From the NCBI GenBank assembly GCA_002238965.1, contig MPNJ01000005.1:62001-126000 (forward strand): a stretch of 64,000 bases of DNA, given 5' to 3'. The translations under genes were made by a program, and so were the position numbers. Shown piece after piece: positions 33,825 through 42,626 of the stretch. The stretch comes from Nitrospinae bacterium bin107 (lineage in GTDB: Bacteria > UBA8248). Numbering within the stretch: the stretch's first letter is position 1; each line of letters starts with the position of its first letter. A model generated the notes under the pieces. The model saw only the letters and a program-made list of their open reading frames with translations. It did no database searches and was not told the origin of the DNA.

Positions 33825-34805
33825 TTATTCAGAACGGACACCACAAATTAATGCAGGTCGCGATTGACCCCCCAACACGCTCGGATAGGGCTCGAAAATC
33901 GTCTGCTTCCCCAAATATTCCGACCCCAGGCGACTGATCCATTCCCGAAGGATTTCCAGCGGCTCACCCAGCGGGATTTTGCCCTCTCGATATTCTTCCA
34001 TTGCATCGAGAAAACGCGCCTTATCGCGCGCGCTGACTTTTTCAGATAGATGCCCCACGGCATGGGTGAGGGCATTCACCCAAGTGGCGCGCGTCGGCGA
34101 ACGGGTGAGGAGCCGCAAGAGCGCGCTTTCGTAAGCGGAGGCGGCCTCGCCGAATGTTTGTTTTTCGTGATTCGCCGCGACCCGTCCCATCTCGCGCATC
34201 GTCTCCTGATCGTAGGCCATGAACAGCAGCTTGTTCTCCGCGTGGTATCGGGCGAGGCGGTCGGCGCGGCCCGATTCCTTGACTTCGCGGAAGGCGGCGA
34301 GTGCGAAGATTCTGGTGAGAAAATTCTCGCGCGCGGCAGGTTCGCTCAGTCCGGTCTCATCCACGAACGCGCGGGAACCGAACGCTTCGAGCGCGGCGCC
34401 TGCGAACAGGCCCGCCCCTTGCGCGATTTGCTCCTCCGAGCCGGGAGTGGGAAATATCCTGGCGTCGGTGATCGCGCAAGACGGCGATTTCGCTTTCAGG
34501 ATAAACCCGTCGACCTCTTCGAGGCCTTCCAGATACCGCCTGGAGAAGGCATTCATCCTGCGCGTCAGGTGTTTGCGCGTGCTGGGCTGGAAGAGGGCCT
34601 TCTGCTCGCCTTGTGAGTAGATGCGTATCGGGTCTCTCGGCGTTCCCAGACCGATTTCCACCTCGGGGCACACCGGCCGGAAGCGCACGTGGGGTTCGAG
34701 CCGTTCGATGAAGGATGATGCGATGCGTTCGCCGTTGTAGCGGCAGGCCTCGAACTCCAGGCACTTGCTCACCACGACGATGGGTTTCGCGAACGCTCGG
34801 CTCAA
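33825..34805 (-). CDS. DUF523 and DUF1722 (YbgA-like) domain protein
   Basis: A 326-residue protein. The DUF523 part (residues about 8-150) has VVVSKCLEFEACRYNG, RPVCPEVEIGLGTPRDPI and FILKAKSPSCA, with conserved cysteines. The DUF1722/YbgA part follows, with YHAENKLLFMAYDQ and the helical C terminus. The TTG at 34805 has GAG-rich sequence just upstream. Members are linked to thiol/DNA repair or cell-wall contexts without an agreed activity. It marks a return to GC-rich backbone after the accessory island. Confidence 0.85.
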   Translation of the reverse strand: MSRAFAKPIVVVSKCLEFEACRYNGERIASSFIERLEPHVRFRPVCPEVEIGLGTPRDPIRIYSQGEQKALFQPSTRKHLTRRMNAFSRRYLEGLEEVDGFILKAKSPSCAITDARIFPTPGSEEQIAQGAGLFAGAALEAFGSRAFVDETGLSEPAARENFLTRIFALAAFREVKESGRADRLARYHAENKLLFMAYDQETMREMGRVAANHEKQTFGEAASAYESALLRLLTRSPTRATWVNALTHAVGHLSEKVSARDKARFLDAMEEYREGKIPLGEPLEILREWISRLGSEYLGKQTIFEPYPSVLGGQSRPALICGVRSE

Positions 34806-34879
34806 CGCTCCTCTCCCCGTACGATGGTCGCGGCGGTGGAAGGCATCGATGAATCAGTCGCCGCTAACGGCGGGCGCGC

Positions 34880-36661
34880 CTATTCGTAGTCATAAAAGCC
34901 CTTGCCCGTTTTTCTGCCCAGCCAACCCGCCGAGGTCATCCGGCGCAGGATGGGCGGCGCATAAAACCTCGCCTCGCCCAGCTCTTCGGCCATCGAATCG
35001 GCGACGAAGGTCTGCACGTCGATGCCAACCAGGTCGATGAGCGTCAGCGGCCCCATGGGGTGTCCGAGTCCCATGCTGATGGCCTTGTCCATGCTCTCCC
35101 TGTCCGCGAGGCCCTCATCGAACGCATGGGCGGCGTGGTTGAGATAGGGCACGAGCAGGCGGTTCACCAGGAATCCCGGCCTGTCCTTCACGGGAATTGG
35201 GGTCTTGCCGATGCGGCGGCAGAACGCGATTCCGAACTCGGTGATCTCGGGCGCCGTCTGGATGGCCTCAACCACCTCGACGAGCCGCATCGCATAGGGC
35301 GGGTTGAAGAAATGGAGGCCCACCACGCGTTCGGGCGCTTTCGTCTTGGCCGCCATGGCGGTTACGGAGAGACACGAAGTGTTCGAGGCGATGACGGCCC
35401 CTTCTTTCGCGATGTCTCCCAGCTTTTCGAACAACGCGAGCTTGGCGTCCAGGTTCTCGACGATCACCTCGATGATGAGGTCGCAGTCCGCGAGCGCTTC
35501 CAGGTCGGTCGATCCGCCGAGGCGCGCCAGCGTCGCCTCTTTCCGGGTCTCGTCCATCTTGCCGCGCTTCACCGCGCCGTCCAGGTTCCTGCGGATGCGG
35601 GTAAGGCCCGCTTCCAGGGCGTCCGGGTTCACCTCCACGCCGGTGACTTCCAGTCCAGCGGTAATGCAGACCTGCGCGATGCCAGACCCCATGGCCCCCA
35701 GGCCGACCACGCCCACTTTCTTCACCGCGTCCGCGATGGGCTGTCCCCGGGAGAGGTCGCGCGCATTCGCGGCGTCTTCTTCGGGTTCCGCGACGCCGAA
35801 CACGCCTGCGGACTTATACGTGTAAAACCCCTTGCCCGTCTTGGCACCCAGATGCCCTGCGTCGATCATTCGGTCCACCAGCGGCGGGGGGATGTAGCGC
35901 GGGTCTTTCAGTTGTTCGTACATCGAGAGCGAGACCGTGCGGTGGATGTCGAGTCCCTCGATGTCGAGCAGGCGCATGGGCCCCATCCTGTAGCCCAGGC
36001 CGAGCCGCACGCCCGCGTCCAGGTCCGCCGGGTTCGTGTAGCCCGACTCGATCAGGCGGATGCAGTCGTTCTGGAACGCCACCAGGAAGTAGTTGAGCAC
36101 GAAGCCGGGCCAGTCCTTGACCGTGACGGGCGTCTGACCGACTTCTTCCAGAAAGGCGCTCGTCGCGCTTGTGGTCTCATCGCTCGTGAGGAGGCCGGGG
36201 ACGACCTCCACGAGCTTGTTGAGTGCGGCCGGCAGGCAGAAATGGGTGCCGATGGTCTGGGACGGTCGCCCTGAAGCCGCCCCCATGTGGGAGATGGAGA
36301 GCGTGCTCGTGTTGGACGCGATGATGGCGCTACCACCCAGCACGGCGTTCAGGCCCCTGAGCAGCTTGTTCTTCTCCTCGCGGTCTTCGGTGATGGCCTC
36401 GATCACCAGGTCGCAATCTTCCAGTCCCGAGAGCGACTCGGCTTGGCTGATCCGGCCCAGCATCGCGTCCCGCTCCTCGGGAGTGGTCTTGCCCTTCTCG
36501 ACGCCCGCGTCCACGAACGAGCGCACCCGGCCCATCCCGGTCTCCATGGCCGCGGGGTTCGCCTCGTACACCACCGTCTCCTTGCCGCCGCGGGCGCATA
36601 CGATGGCGATGTTCGATCCCATCGTACCCAGGCCGACGACGCCTGCCTTTTGAACCTTCAT
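34880..36661 (-). CDS. Tandem 3-hydroxyacyl-CoA dehydrogenase (two fused HBD units)
   Basis: A 593-residue protein made of two complete 3-hydroxybutyryl-CoA dehydrogenase-like units. Each has an NAD-binding GLGTMGS or GLGAMGSGIAQV motif (residues about 10 and 320), a middle domain, and a C-terminal helical domain ending GAKTGKGFYTYK and GRKTGKGFYDYE. The second unit keeps GLHFFNP; in the first it is GTHFCLP, so the His remains but the Asn is lost. AGGAG precedes the ATG. It likely oxidises 3-hydroxyacyl-CoAs; the first unit may be altered in specificity. Confidence 0.9.
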   Translation of the reverse strand: MKVQKAGVVGLGTMGSNIAIVCARGGKETVVYEANPAAMETGMGRVRSFVDAGVEKGKTTPEERDAMLGRISQAESLSGLEDCDLVIEAITEDREEKNKLLRGLNAVLGGSAIIASNTSTLSISHMGAASGRPSQTIGTHFCLPAALNKLVEVVPGLLTSDETTSATSAFLEEVGQTPVTVKDWPGFVLNYFLVAFQNDCIRLIESGYTNPADLDAGVRLGLGYRMGPMRLLDIEGLDIHRTVSLSMYEQLKDPRYIPPPLVDRMIDAGHLGAKTGKGFYTYKSAGVFGVAEPEEDAANARDLSRGQPIADAVKKVGVVGLGAMGSGIAQVCITAGLEVTGVEVNPDALEAGLTRIRRNLDGAVKRGKMDETRKEATLARLGGSTDLEALADCDLIIEVIVENLDAKLALFEKLGDIAKEGAVIASNTSCLSVTAMAAKTKAPERVVGLHFFNPPYAMRLVEVVEAIQTAPEITEFGIAFCRRIGKTPIPVKDRPGFLVNRLLVPYLNHAAHAFDEGLADRESMDKAISMGLGHPMGPLTLIDLVGIDVQTFVADSMAEELGEARFYAPPILRRMTSAGWLGRKTGKGFYDYE

Positions 36662-36811
36662 GGAATTCTCCTGTCGATTTTCATGAGCGAGGCGCGTTTC
36701 CCCGCCTGGATTTTGCAGTTTCAGACCGCATTTTCAGTATGAATATTCTTCGAAGAGGGGCAGTTGCTCATCTCCAAAGCGTTCGCACGTGGGTCTCTTT
36801 GTAGGCTTCGC

Positions 36812-36833
36812 GCCGGATTCTTGTCAATCCGGC
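36812..36833. promoter_or_regulatory. Perfect stem-loop between divergent genes
   Basis: GCCGGATT (36812-36819) pairs with AATCCGGC (36826-36833) around a six-base loop, 39 bases before the pentapeptide gene start. It lies between divergent genes, so a regulatory or leader role is more likely than termination. Confidence 0.4.
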
Positions 36834-36872
36834 CTTGCAAGTTCGCCGATCCGGTTTATGATTTTCCCCATC

Positions 36873-37235
36873 ATGAACATGACGCGCGAGAAGCTGGAGC
36901 AACTGATTGAAGAAGCCGCGCAAAAAGGCGAGCCTCTCTCGATGGAGGGTGAGGACCTCTCCTGGGCGGACCTGAGCGGGTGCGACCTCACCGACGCCAA
37001 TCTGAGGGGGGCGAGCCTGGTGCGCGCGAACCTGGGCGGCGCCGATCTCTCTGGCGCGGACATGCGAGAGACGGATCTGCGAAACGCGGATCTGGAGGGC
37101 GCCGTCCTCCGCGACGCGCTCCTGAACGACGCGGACGTGGCGGGCGCGAGCTTCCGCGAGGCGGACCTCGTCGGCGCCGATATCGAGGGCGTGAACTTCG
37201 ACGAAGCCATCATCGAGGACGCGCAGTTTCTCTAG
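36873..37235 (+). CDS. Pentapeptide-repeat protein
   Basis: A 120-residue protein. A helical N terminus (LEQLIEEAAQ) is followed by about 18 continuous A(D/N)LxX repeats (ADLSGCDLTDANLRGASL and so on), giving a right-handed quadrilateral beta helix. Such proteins can be DNA mimics or scaffolds; nothing here points to a specific target. ATG 36873 or 36879 are both possible; no clear ribosome site. It converges on the AAA/DUF4143 gene. Confidence 0.85.
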   Translation: MNMTREKLEQLIEEAAQKGEPLSMEGEDLSWADLSGCDLTDANLRGASLVRANLGGADLSGADMRETDLRNADLEGAVLRDALLNDADVAGASFREADLVGADIEGVNFDEAIIEDAQFL

Positions 37236-37257
37236 GCCCTCGTTGCACCCGAACCGG

Positions 37258-38436
37258 CTACTCTCCCCCGCGATCGATAATAGAGATCATCTCCCGCAGG
37301 CCGACCGCCTCCACGTCCTTCGAGATGGGGTAGCGCTCCTCGCCCGAGTATACGACGAAGGCACGCTCGGGTTTCACGTCTGCACAAGCGTGGTGGAAGC
37401 CCTTGCCGGGACCGCCTGAGAGTCCGCGCTTGATCTCGATTGCCCACGGACCGCACTTGCCCGGGATCTCCAGCAAGAGATCGATCTCTGCGCCCGCGAG
37501 GGTGCGGTAGAAGCTTGCCATCGTCCGGGGCGGTGCGACGGCGAGCAGGTTCTCGATCACGAATCCCTCCCAGCTCGGCCCCACGACCGGGTGCCCGGCG
37601 AGCGTGTCGTAGTCCTCGATCCCGAGCAGGGCGTGGACGATGCCGCTGTCGCGCACGTAGACCTTGGGTGATTTCACCAGACGCTTTTTCACGTTCGCGT
37701 GGAACGGGCGCAGGCGGCGCACGAGAAGCAGGTCGACCAGCAGATCGATGTAGCCGCTCACCGTCGGGGCGCTGACGGAAAGGCCTGCCGCCAGCTTCGA
37801 CGCGTTGAGCAGCGTACCCTGGCCGTGGGCCAGCATGGTCCAGAACCGCTCCAGCGTCTCCGCCGGGATTCGCCGGCCGAATTGCGTTACGTCGCGCTCC
37901 AGGTAGGAGCGGATGAAACTCCGCCGGAAGGTCATGCTGTCGGGGTCGTCCTCGGCCAGAAAACTGTCCGGGAAGCCGCCGCGCACCCACAGCGCCGTCA
38001 TGGCCCGCGCGTCGGGTGCGGCCTCGCTTATGTCGAGCGGGTCGAGCTCGACGTATTCGATTCGCCCGGCGAGGCTCTCGCCCGATTGCCGGAGCAGATC
38101 CAGCGAAGCCGAGCCCAGCATCAGGAAGCGGCCCGTCCGTTTGCCCCGCCTGCGGCCCTGGTCGATCAGTCCGCGCAACTCCTGGAACAATTCCGGCGTT
38201 CGGTGAATCTCATCCAGAATGACGAGGCGGTCCTCGTACTCGCGGAGGTAGAGCGCAGGCTCTGCGAGCTTCTCCCGGTCCACGCGGGACTCGAGGTCGA
38301 GATAGACGGCCTCCGCGCTCTCGGCGACCTCGAGCGCCAGCGTCGTCTTGCCGACCTGACGCGCCCCGAGCAGGGCGACGGACGCCTGCCTGCCGAGCGC
38401 TTTCAATACGTTTTGATATGCGCGTCGATGTATCAT
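37258..38436 (-). CDS. AAA ATPase with DUF4143 domain
   Basis: A 392-residue protein of the AAA_14/DUF4143 family. Walker A is LLGARQVGKTTLAL (about residue 22) and Walker B VILDEIHRTPE; the C-terminal DUF4143 part includes NLLAVAPPRTMASFYRTLAGAEIDLLLE with nuclease-fold-like acid and lysine residues (EIDLLLE, EIKRG). Members occur in large copy numbers in many genomes and their role is unresolved. The ATG is buried in one of five copies of a 16-base motif that surround the promoter region. No normal ribosome site is visible. Confidence 0.9.
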   Translation of the reverse strand: MIHRRAYQNVLKALGRQASVALLGARQVGKTTLALEVAESAEAVYLDLESRVDREKLAEPALYLREYEDRLVILDEIHRTPELFQELRGLIDQGRRRGKRTGRFLMLGSASLDLLRQSGESLAGRIEYVELDPLDISEAAPDARAMTALWVRGGFPDSFLAEDDPDSMTFRRSFIRSYLERDVTQFGRRIPAETLERFWTMLAHGQGTLLNASKLAAGLSVSAPTVSGYIDLLVDLLLVRRLRPFHANVKKRLVKSPKVYVRDSGIVHALLGIEDYDTLAGHPVVGPSWEGFVIENLLAVAPPRTMASFYRTLAGAEIDLLLEIPGKCGPWAIEIKRGLSGGPGKGFHHACADVKPERAFVVYSGEERYPISKDVEAVGLREMISIIDRGGE

Positions 38437-38659
38437 TCTCGTAAATTAAAACATATACTTATAATTTGCAAGGATAATACAATAATATTCTGGTAAATCT
38501 AAAGTATATATTTCAATTTACAAGGATAAAGGCCGTCATAGGGACCCATGACAAAGTTTTGAGCCTTTGCACAATCAGGCGAATCCGGCGCATTTTATGC
38601 GAGAAAAAGCATATTATCCTTGCAAATTAAAAGTTTGATTTTTAATTTACAATGATAAT
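38432..38659. repeat. Five copies of a 16-base motif around the AAA/DUF4143 start
   Basis: The consensus AATTTRCAAGGATAAT occurs at 38463-38478 (+), 38515-38530 (+), 38613-38628 (-), 38644-38659 (+) and, degenerated, at 38432-38447 (-), where it contains the ATPase start codon. The surrounding DNA is strongly AT-rich compared with both flanks. The mixed orientation and overlap with the start look like operator sites, perhaps for the ATPase product itself. 38460-38738 holds no gene. Confidence 0.7.
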
Positions 38660-38738
38660 GACTGGATTTACCGCCAGAATGATGCGCCCGGAGAGAAACC
38701 TCCGTCGACATCGAAGCCCGAGAATCGACGTTTTTTCG

Positions 38739-39680
38739 TCAATTCAACTCAGGCAGGCCGAGCGAGGAGAGAAATGCGTTGAAATGGGGTTTCCACTCTA
38801 TTGTCGACCATTCTTTGGAAAAGAACGAATGCGCTTGTTTCGGCGAGCTGCCTAGCTCGGGCAGTACGACCAGTTTGGCCTTGCCTCCGCTCTCGTTATA
38901 GGCGTCCCGCCAGGAAGCGGCCCTGACGGTTCGGGGGTCGTTTATCGCATACACCATGAGAGCCGGCGTCTTGGATACCCGGCCGAATGTTTTGTACATT
39001 TCGACCATGTTCTCGTTGAAATAAGTAGGACCCGAGAAATCGCCCTGCGCACAGCTGGCTCCCCTGTTTCCGGCCGTGCTGATCACCCCCCTTAAGCCGG
39101 CCAGGTGTCCATGCGGTTTCGGACCTTCGGTCAAGCCGAATACGGCCAGACCTCCTCCGGATTGGCCCACCGCCAGTATTTTCCCGGGCTCCACGTATTT
39201 TAGCTTTTGCCGGGTCAAGGCTTCTATGACCAGCCGGATTTGTAATCCACTATCTCTCGCCGCCTGCATGAAATTCTGCTCGCTGCAACCTCCCGTTCTT
39301 TCGAAAGGTTGGTGGTCGTTCCACTCGAAGCCGTCGGAATTGCCGTATCCGATTCTGTTGAACGTATACGCGGCGTAGCCGGAGCGCGCGAATACTATCG
39401 CGGGGGAAGCCAAACGACTTTCCGGATACTTGCGCCTGCATCTCTTGCCGCAAGAGCCGTGCATGAGAATGACCAGGGGGAATCTGCCTTCGCCTTCGGG
39501 ACGAAACAATCTCCCTTCCAGCGAATAATCGTAGCCGCCGATTCGGATTTTGGTCTTCATGCCTTTCACGACGATGTCGTATGGCGCGGCATCGACGGAT
39601 GAAGCCGCCGTGATGGCCGATATCGCCGCAACAAAGACCATTTGGGACCAATATCGAAAATTATGGCGAGTTTTGGGCAT
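38739..39680 (-). CDS. Secreted alpha/beta hydrolase (dienelactone hydrolase-like)
   Basis: A 313-residue protein with a signal peptide (VFVAAISAITAASSVDAAP). The core shows FPLVILMHGSCGKRC (oxyanion region), the nucleophile GQSGGG with serine, and a late Asp (YAINDPRTVRA) and His (KQAHSFF). Cysteines such as GSCGKRC could be oxidised in the periplasm. Relatives hydrolyse esters or lactones outside the cytoplasm. Single gene, 75 bases from the next on the same strand. Confidence 0.85.
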   Translation of the reverse strand: MPKTRHNFRYWSQMVFVAAISAITAASSVDAAPYDIVVKGMKTKIRIGGYDYSLEGRLFRPEGEGRFPLVILMHGSCGKRCRRKYPESRLASPAIVFARSGYAAYTFNRIGYGNSDGFEWNDHQPFERTGGCSEQNFMQAARDSGLQIRLVIEALTRQKLKYVEPGKILAVGQSGGGLAVFGLTEGPKPHGHLAGLRGVISTAGNRGASCAQGDFSGPTYFNENMVEMYKTFGRVSKTPALMVYAINDPRTVRAASWRDAYNESGGKAKLVVLPELGSSPKQAHSFFSKEWSTIEWKPHFNAFLSSLGLPELN

Positions 39681-39755
39681 GACGTTTTCTCCTCATGGCG
39701 TGTCGCAATTTCTCTTGAGGAAACATTACCAGAATCGCCCGGTACGAGGAACTTT

Positions 39756-41357
39756 CTAGTCGAACACCGTGTCGTCGTAATGCGCGGCGTCCACTACCGC
39801 CTCGATGACGGTCGGCCCATCGGCCTGGAATGCTTCGGTGAGCGCGCGCCTGAGTTCCTCCGGTGTTCTCACGCCCACGGCGGGCACGCCGAAGTAATGG
39901 GCGGGTGGCGCCTGGTATTCCTCTGCCTGGAGTTCGGTGCCGTAGCGGCCGTAATCCCGCCTGTCCTGTTTGACCTGGATGAGCGAGAGCCACCTATCGT
40001 CCAGCACGACGATGGGGATGGCGAGTCCCATTCTCTTGGCGACCGCCACCTCGCCGCACGTCATCTGGAAACACCCGTCCCCGATCAAGGCGACGACGGG
40101 TTTTTCGGGATGCGCGAGTTTCGCGGCGATGGCGCCCGGCAGGCCGAAGCCCATCGAGGACCACCCGTTCGTGATCAGGAAAGTGCGCGGGTCGTGCACT
40201 GTCCACTGGCTGGCTATCTGGTGCGTGTGCGCGCCCACGTCGAAGGAGAGTATCCCCTCCCTGGGCGTTACCTCGCGCACCACGTCGATGGCCTCATGAG
40301 CCGCGAAGTGCGGAACCTGGGGGCGCAGGGCCTTCTGGAATCTTTCCTTGTGCCGCAAGGCGGCGTCAGACGGCCACTCGTAGCTGCCGGGCGTGAAGTC
40401 GTTCATGCGCTTGAGAGAGGCGTCGAGGTCGCCCACCACCTCGTGCGCGATGTCGACCGAGGAATCCGCGTCCACCGGGTCGATGTCCACGCTGACGAGG
40501 GGAACGTCCTGTATCCATTGCTCGTATTCCACTTCTACGACGTCGTAGCCGATGCCGAGGATGAGGTCGGCGCTTCTCAGGAACTCGCGCTGCACCTGCC
40601 GCTTTCCGCGTTCGATGCAGCCGACCGATAGCGGGTGGTCCTCGTCTATCATTCCTTTCGCCATCGTGGTTGTGGCGAAGGGAAGCTGGTGGCGGTCGAT
40701 GAAGTCGCGCAAAAGCGCGGGGTTCTCCATCCGCATGCTCGTGGAACCAAAGACGGCGACGGGCCTCTTGGCGCTTTGTAGCAGTGATTCCAGTTTCCCG
40801 AACGCGTTCTCGGGCGCTGCCCGGTGGCGCTTTCCCTGAGGAATCGGCGGCAGTTCTTCTGTGGCGGGTGCGAGCGATACGTCTTCTGGGAGGTCCAGAT
40901 GCACCGGGCCGTGCGGCTCGCTCAAGGCGAGGCCCATCGCCTCTTCCAGTACGGCGGCGACGCGGCCTTTTCTGAGCGGAAGACTCGCCTTGGATATGGG
41001 CCGGTAGAGGGTGTGGTGGTCGATGTACATCTGGATGCGTCGCCCGAGCTGGTGCGTGTGCAGGTTACAGGTGAGGGCGATGAGCGGGGAGCGGTCCAGA
41101 TAGGCGTTGCCCACGCCGGTCGAGAGGTTGGTGGCGCCGGGTCCCAGCGTGGCGATGCAGAAACCGGGCGCGCCCGTCAGGCGGCCCATCACGTCGGCGG
41201 CGAAGCTCGCCGAGCCCTCGTGCGCGGTGAGGACGAAGGTGATCCCCCCCTTGCGCATGGCTTCGAGCATGGGCAGGACGTTGCCGCTCGGGATGCCGAA
41301 GCAGTGCGTGACGCCCGCTTCCTTCATGGTTTTGACGATCAGGTCCGCGTTGTTCAT
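39756..41357 (-). CDS. Thiamine diphosphate-dependent enzyme (acetolactate synthase-like)
   Basis: A 533-residue ThDP enzyme with the three POX-type domains. The N-terminal PYR domain has LTAHEGSASFAADVMGRLTG (catalytic glutamate) and TLGPGATNL; the central domain is nucleotide-binding-like; the C-terminal PP domain has LIGDGCFQMTCGE and the metal-binding end near VVLDDRWLSL. It is shorter than classical IlvB and no small subunit is nearby, so a decarboxylase or ligase on another 2-keto acid is likely. GGAGAG precedes the ATG. It follows the homoserine dehydrogenase gene by 17 bases. Confidence 0.88.
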   Translation of the reverse strand: MNNADLIVKTMKEAGVTHCFGIPSGNVLPMLEAMRKGGITFVLTAHEGSASFAADVMGRLTGAPGFCIATLGPGATNLSTGVGNAYLDRSPLIALTCNLHTHQLGRRIQMYIDHHTLYRPISKASLPLRKGRVAAVLEEAMGLALSEPHGPVHLDLPEDVSLAPATEELPPIPQGKRHRAAPENAFGKLESLLQSAKRPVAVFGSTSMRMENPALLRDFIDRHQLPFATTTMAKGMIDEDHPLSVGCIERGKRQVQREFLRSADLILGIGYDVVEVEYEQWIQDVPLVSVDIDPVDADSSVDIAHEVVGDLDASLKRMNDFTPGSYEWPSDAALRHKERFQKALRPQVPHFAAHEAIDVVREVTPREGILSFDVGAHTHQIASQWTVHDPRTFLITNGWSSMGFGLPGAIAAKLAHPEKPVVALIGDGCFQMTCGEVAVAKRMGLAIPIVVLDDRWLSLIQVKQDRRDYGRYGTELQAEEYQAPPAHYFGVPAVGVRTPEELRRALTEAFQADGPTVIEAVVDAAHYDDTVFD

Positions 41358-41374
41358 GAATAATCTCTCCGGTT

Positions 41375-42418
41375 TCAGGATGATGTATGACGATAAATGT
41401 TGATGAGGTCTTTCAGCAAAGCGGCGGCGGCCCCGCGCGGGTCGCTCTTGCCGCCCACGACGGTGACGCGATCCATCGTATCGCTCGTGTAGGTGATGCC
41501 CTTCTCCGCCCCCTCCACGCCCGCCAGGGGATGATCGGGCGAGAGCAGTTCGGGCGCGACGCGGGCCGAGACGCGCCCGGCCTCATCCCGCTTCGAGACG
41601 CCCACGAGGCGCATGATCTTGCCGGCCGCGCTCGCGCGCTGCACATCTTCGAGAGACATCCCGGCAATGCCCGTCCGCTCCACGTCATCGGGCGTCAGGT
41701 CCGCACCCATGCAGACGTTGGTGATGAGCGCGAGCTTGTTCGCCGTGTCGAATCCCTCCACGTCGAGCGTGGGGTCGGTCTCCGCGATTCCGAGCGCCTG
41801 CGCCTCTGCGAGCGCTTCTTCATAACTCTGTCCGTTCGTCCTCATGCGCGAGAGTATAAAATTCGTCGTCCCGTTCAGCACGCCCTCGACCCCGAGAATC
41901 TCCGCGCCAGCCAGGCACGTCTCGGCCACGTCGATGGTCGGGAGGGCGGCCGCGGCGGCGGCGGAGATTTTCAGCGACGCGTTTCTCTTCCGCGCCAGGC
42001 CGGTGAGTTCCCGGTAGGCGCGGATGAACGGCCCCTTGTTCGCGCTCACCACGTTCATGCCCTTTCCGAGCGCCTCGCGGATGTGGCTCAAGGCGGGTTC
42101 GCCCGTGCGGATGTCGGTGGGCGTCGTCTCGATGAGGGCGTCTGCCTGTGCGGAGCGAACCAGGTCGAGCCCCTGCCAGGCGGCCTTGAGACCAGGATGG
42201 CACGCGAAGCCGCCCTCCCGCTCGAAGGCGTCAGCAGTATCGGCAGGGTTGAGTCCGCCGGGGCAGTGCAGGCTCCCGTTCAACTCGCCGATGCCGACGA
42301 TGACCGCGTCCAGGTCATAAGTCGCCTGCATGAGTTCCGCTTTTTCTTGGATGAGTCTCGCGAATTCGCGTCCCACGCGCCCGAACCCGCAGACGATCAC
42401 TTTTATTTGTACAGCCAA
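41375..42418 (-). CDS. hom: Homoserine dehydrogenase
   Basis: A 347-residue NAD(P)-dependent enzyme that reduces aspartate semialdehyde. The Rossmann motif is VCGFGRVGREFARL, the active-site region VLNGTTNFILSRM, and the signature ALGIAETDPTLDVEGFDTANK. No ACT domain, so it lacks the usual feedback module. A TTG start has AAGGA six bases upstream. Cotranscribed with the ThDP enzyme, which suggests a special pathway rather than the main threonine route; this may be a second copy in the genome. Confidence 0.92.
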   Translation of the reverse strand: MAVQIKVIVCGFGRVGREFARLIQEKAELMQATYDLDAVIVGIGELNGSLHCPGGLNPADTADAFEREGGFACHPGLKAAWQGLDLVRSAQADALIETTPTDIRTGEPALSHIREALGKGMNVVSANKGPFIRAYRELTGLARKRNASLKISAAAAAALPTIDVAETCLAGAEILGVEGVLNGTTNFILSRMRTNGQSYEEALAEAQALGIAETDPTLDVEGFDTANKLALITNVCMGADLTPDDVERTGIAGMSLEDVQRASAAGKIMRLVGVSKRDEAGRVSARVAPELLSPDHPLAGVEGAEKGITYTSDTMDRVTVVGGKSDPRGAAAALLKDLINIYRHTSS

Positions 42419-42626
42419 GCGTCATCCTTTTCGGTTGTTGATGCGGATTGCCCGGAATTCCCGCCCCTTCATGCCACGCCGGGCGGCGGGTGGTCAACCG
42501 TGCGTTTTCAGGAGCCCGAGCACTCGCCTCGTTGCCGAGCGGATAAAACTATGAGAAACCTTTTGCTCGTTCCACATCATCATTAAGAATGCGCTTTCAC
42601 GATTTGATGACGCGAAAGGGGAAGAG

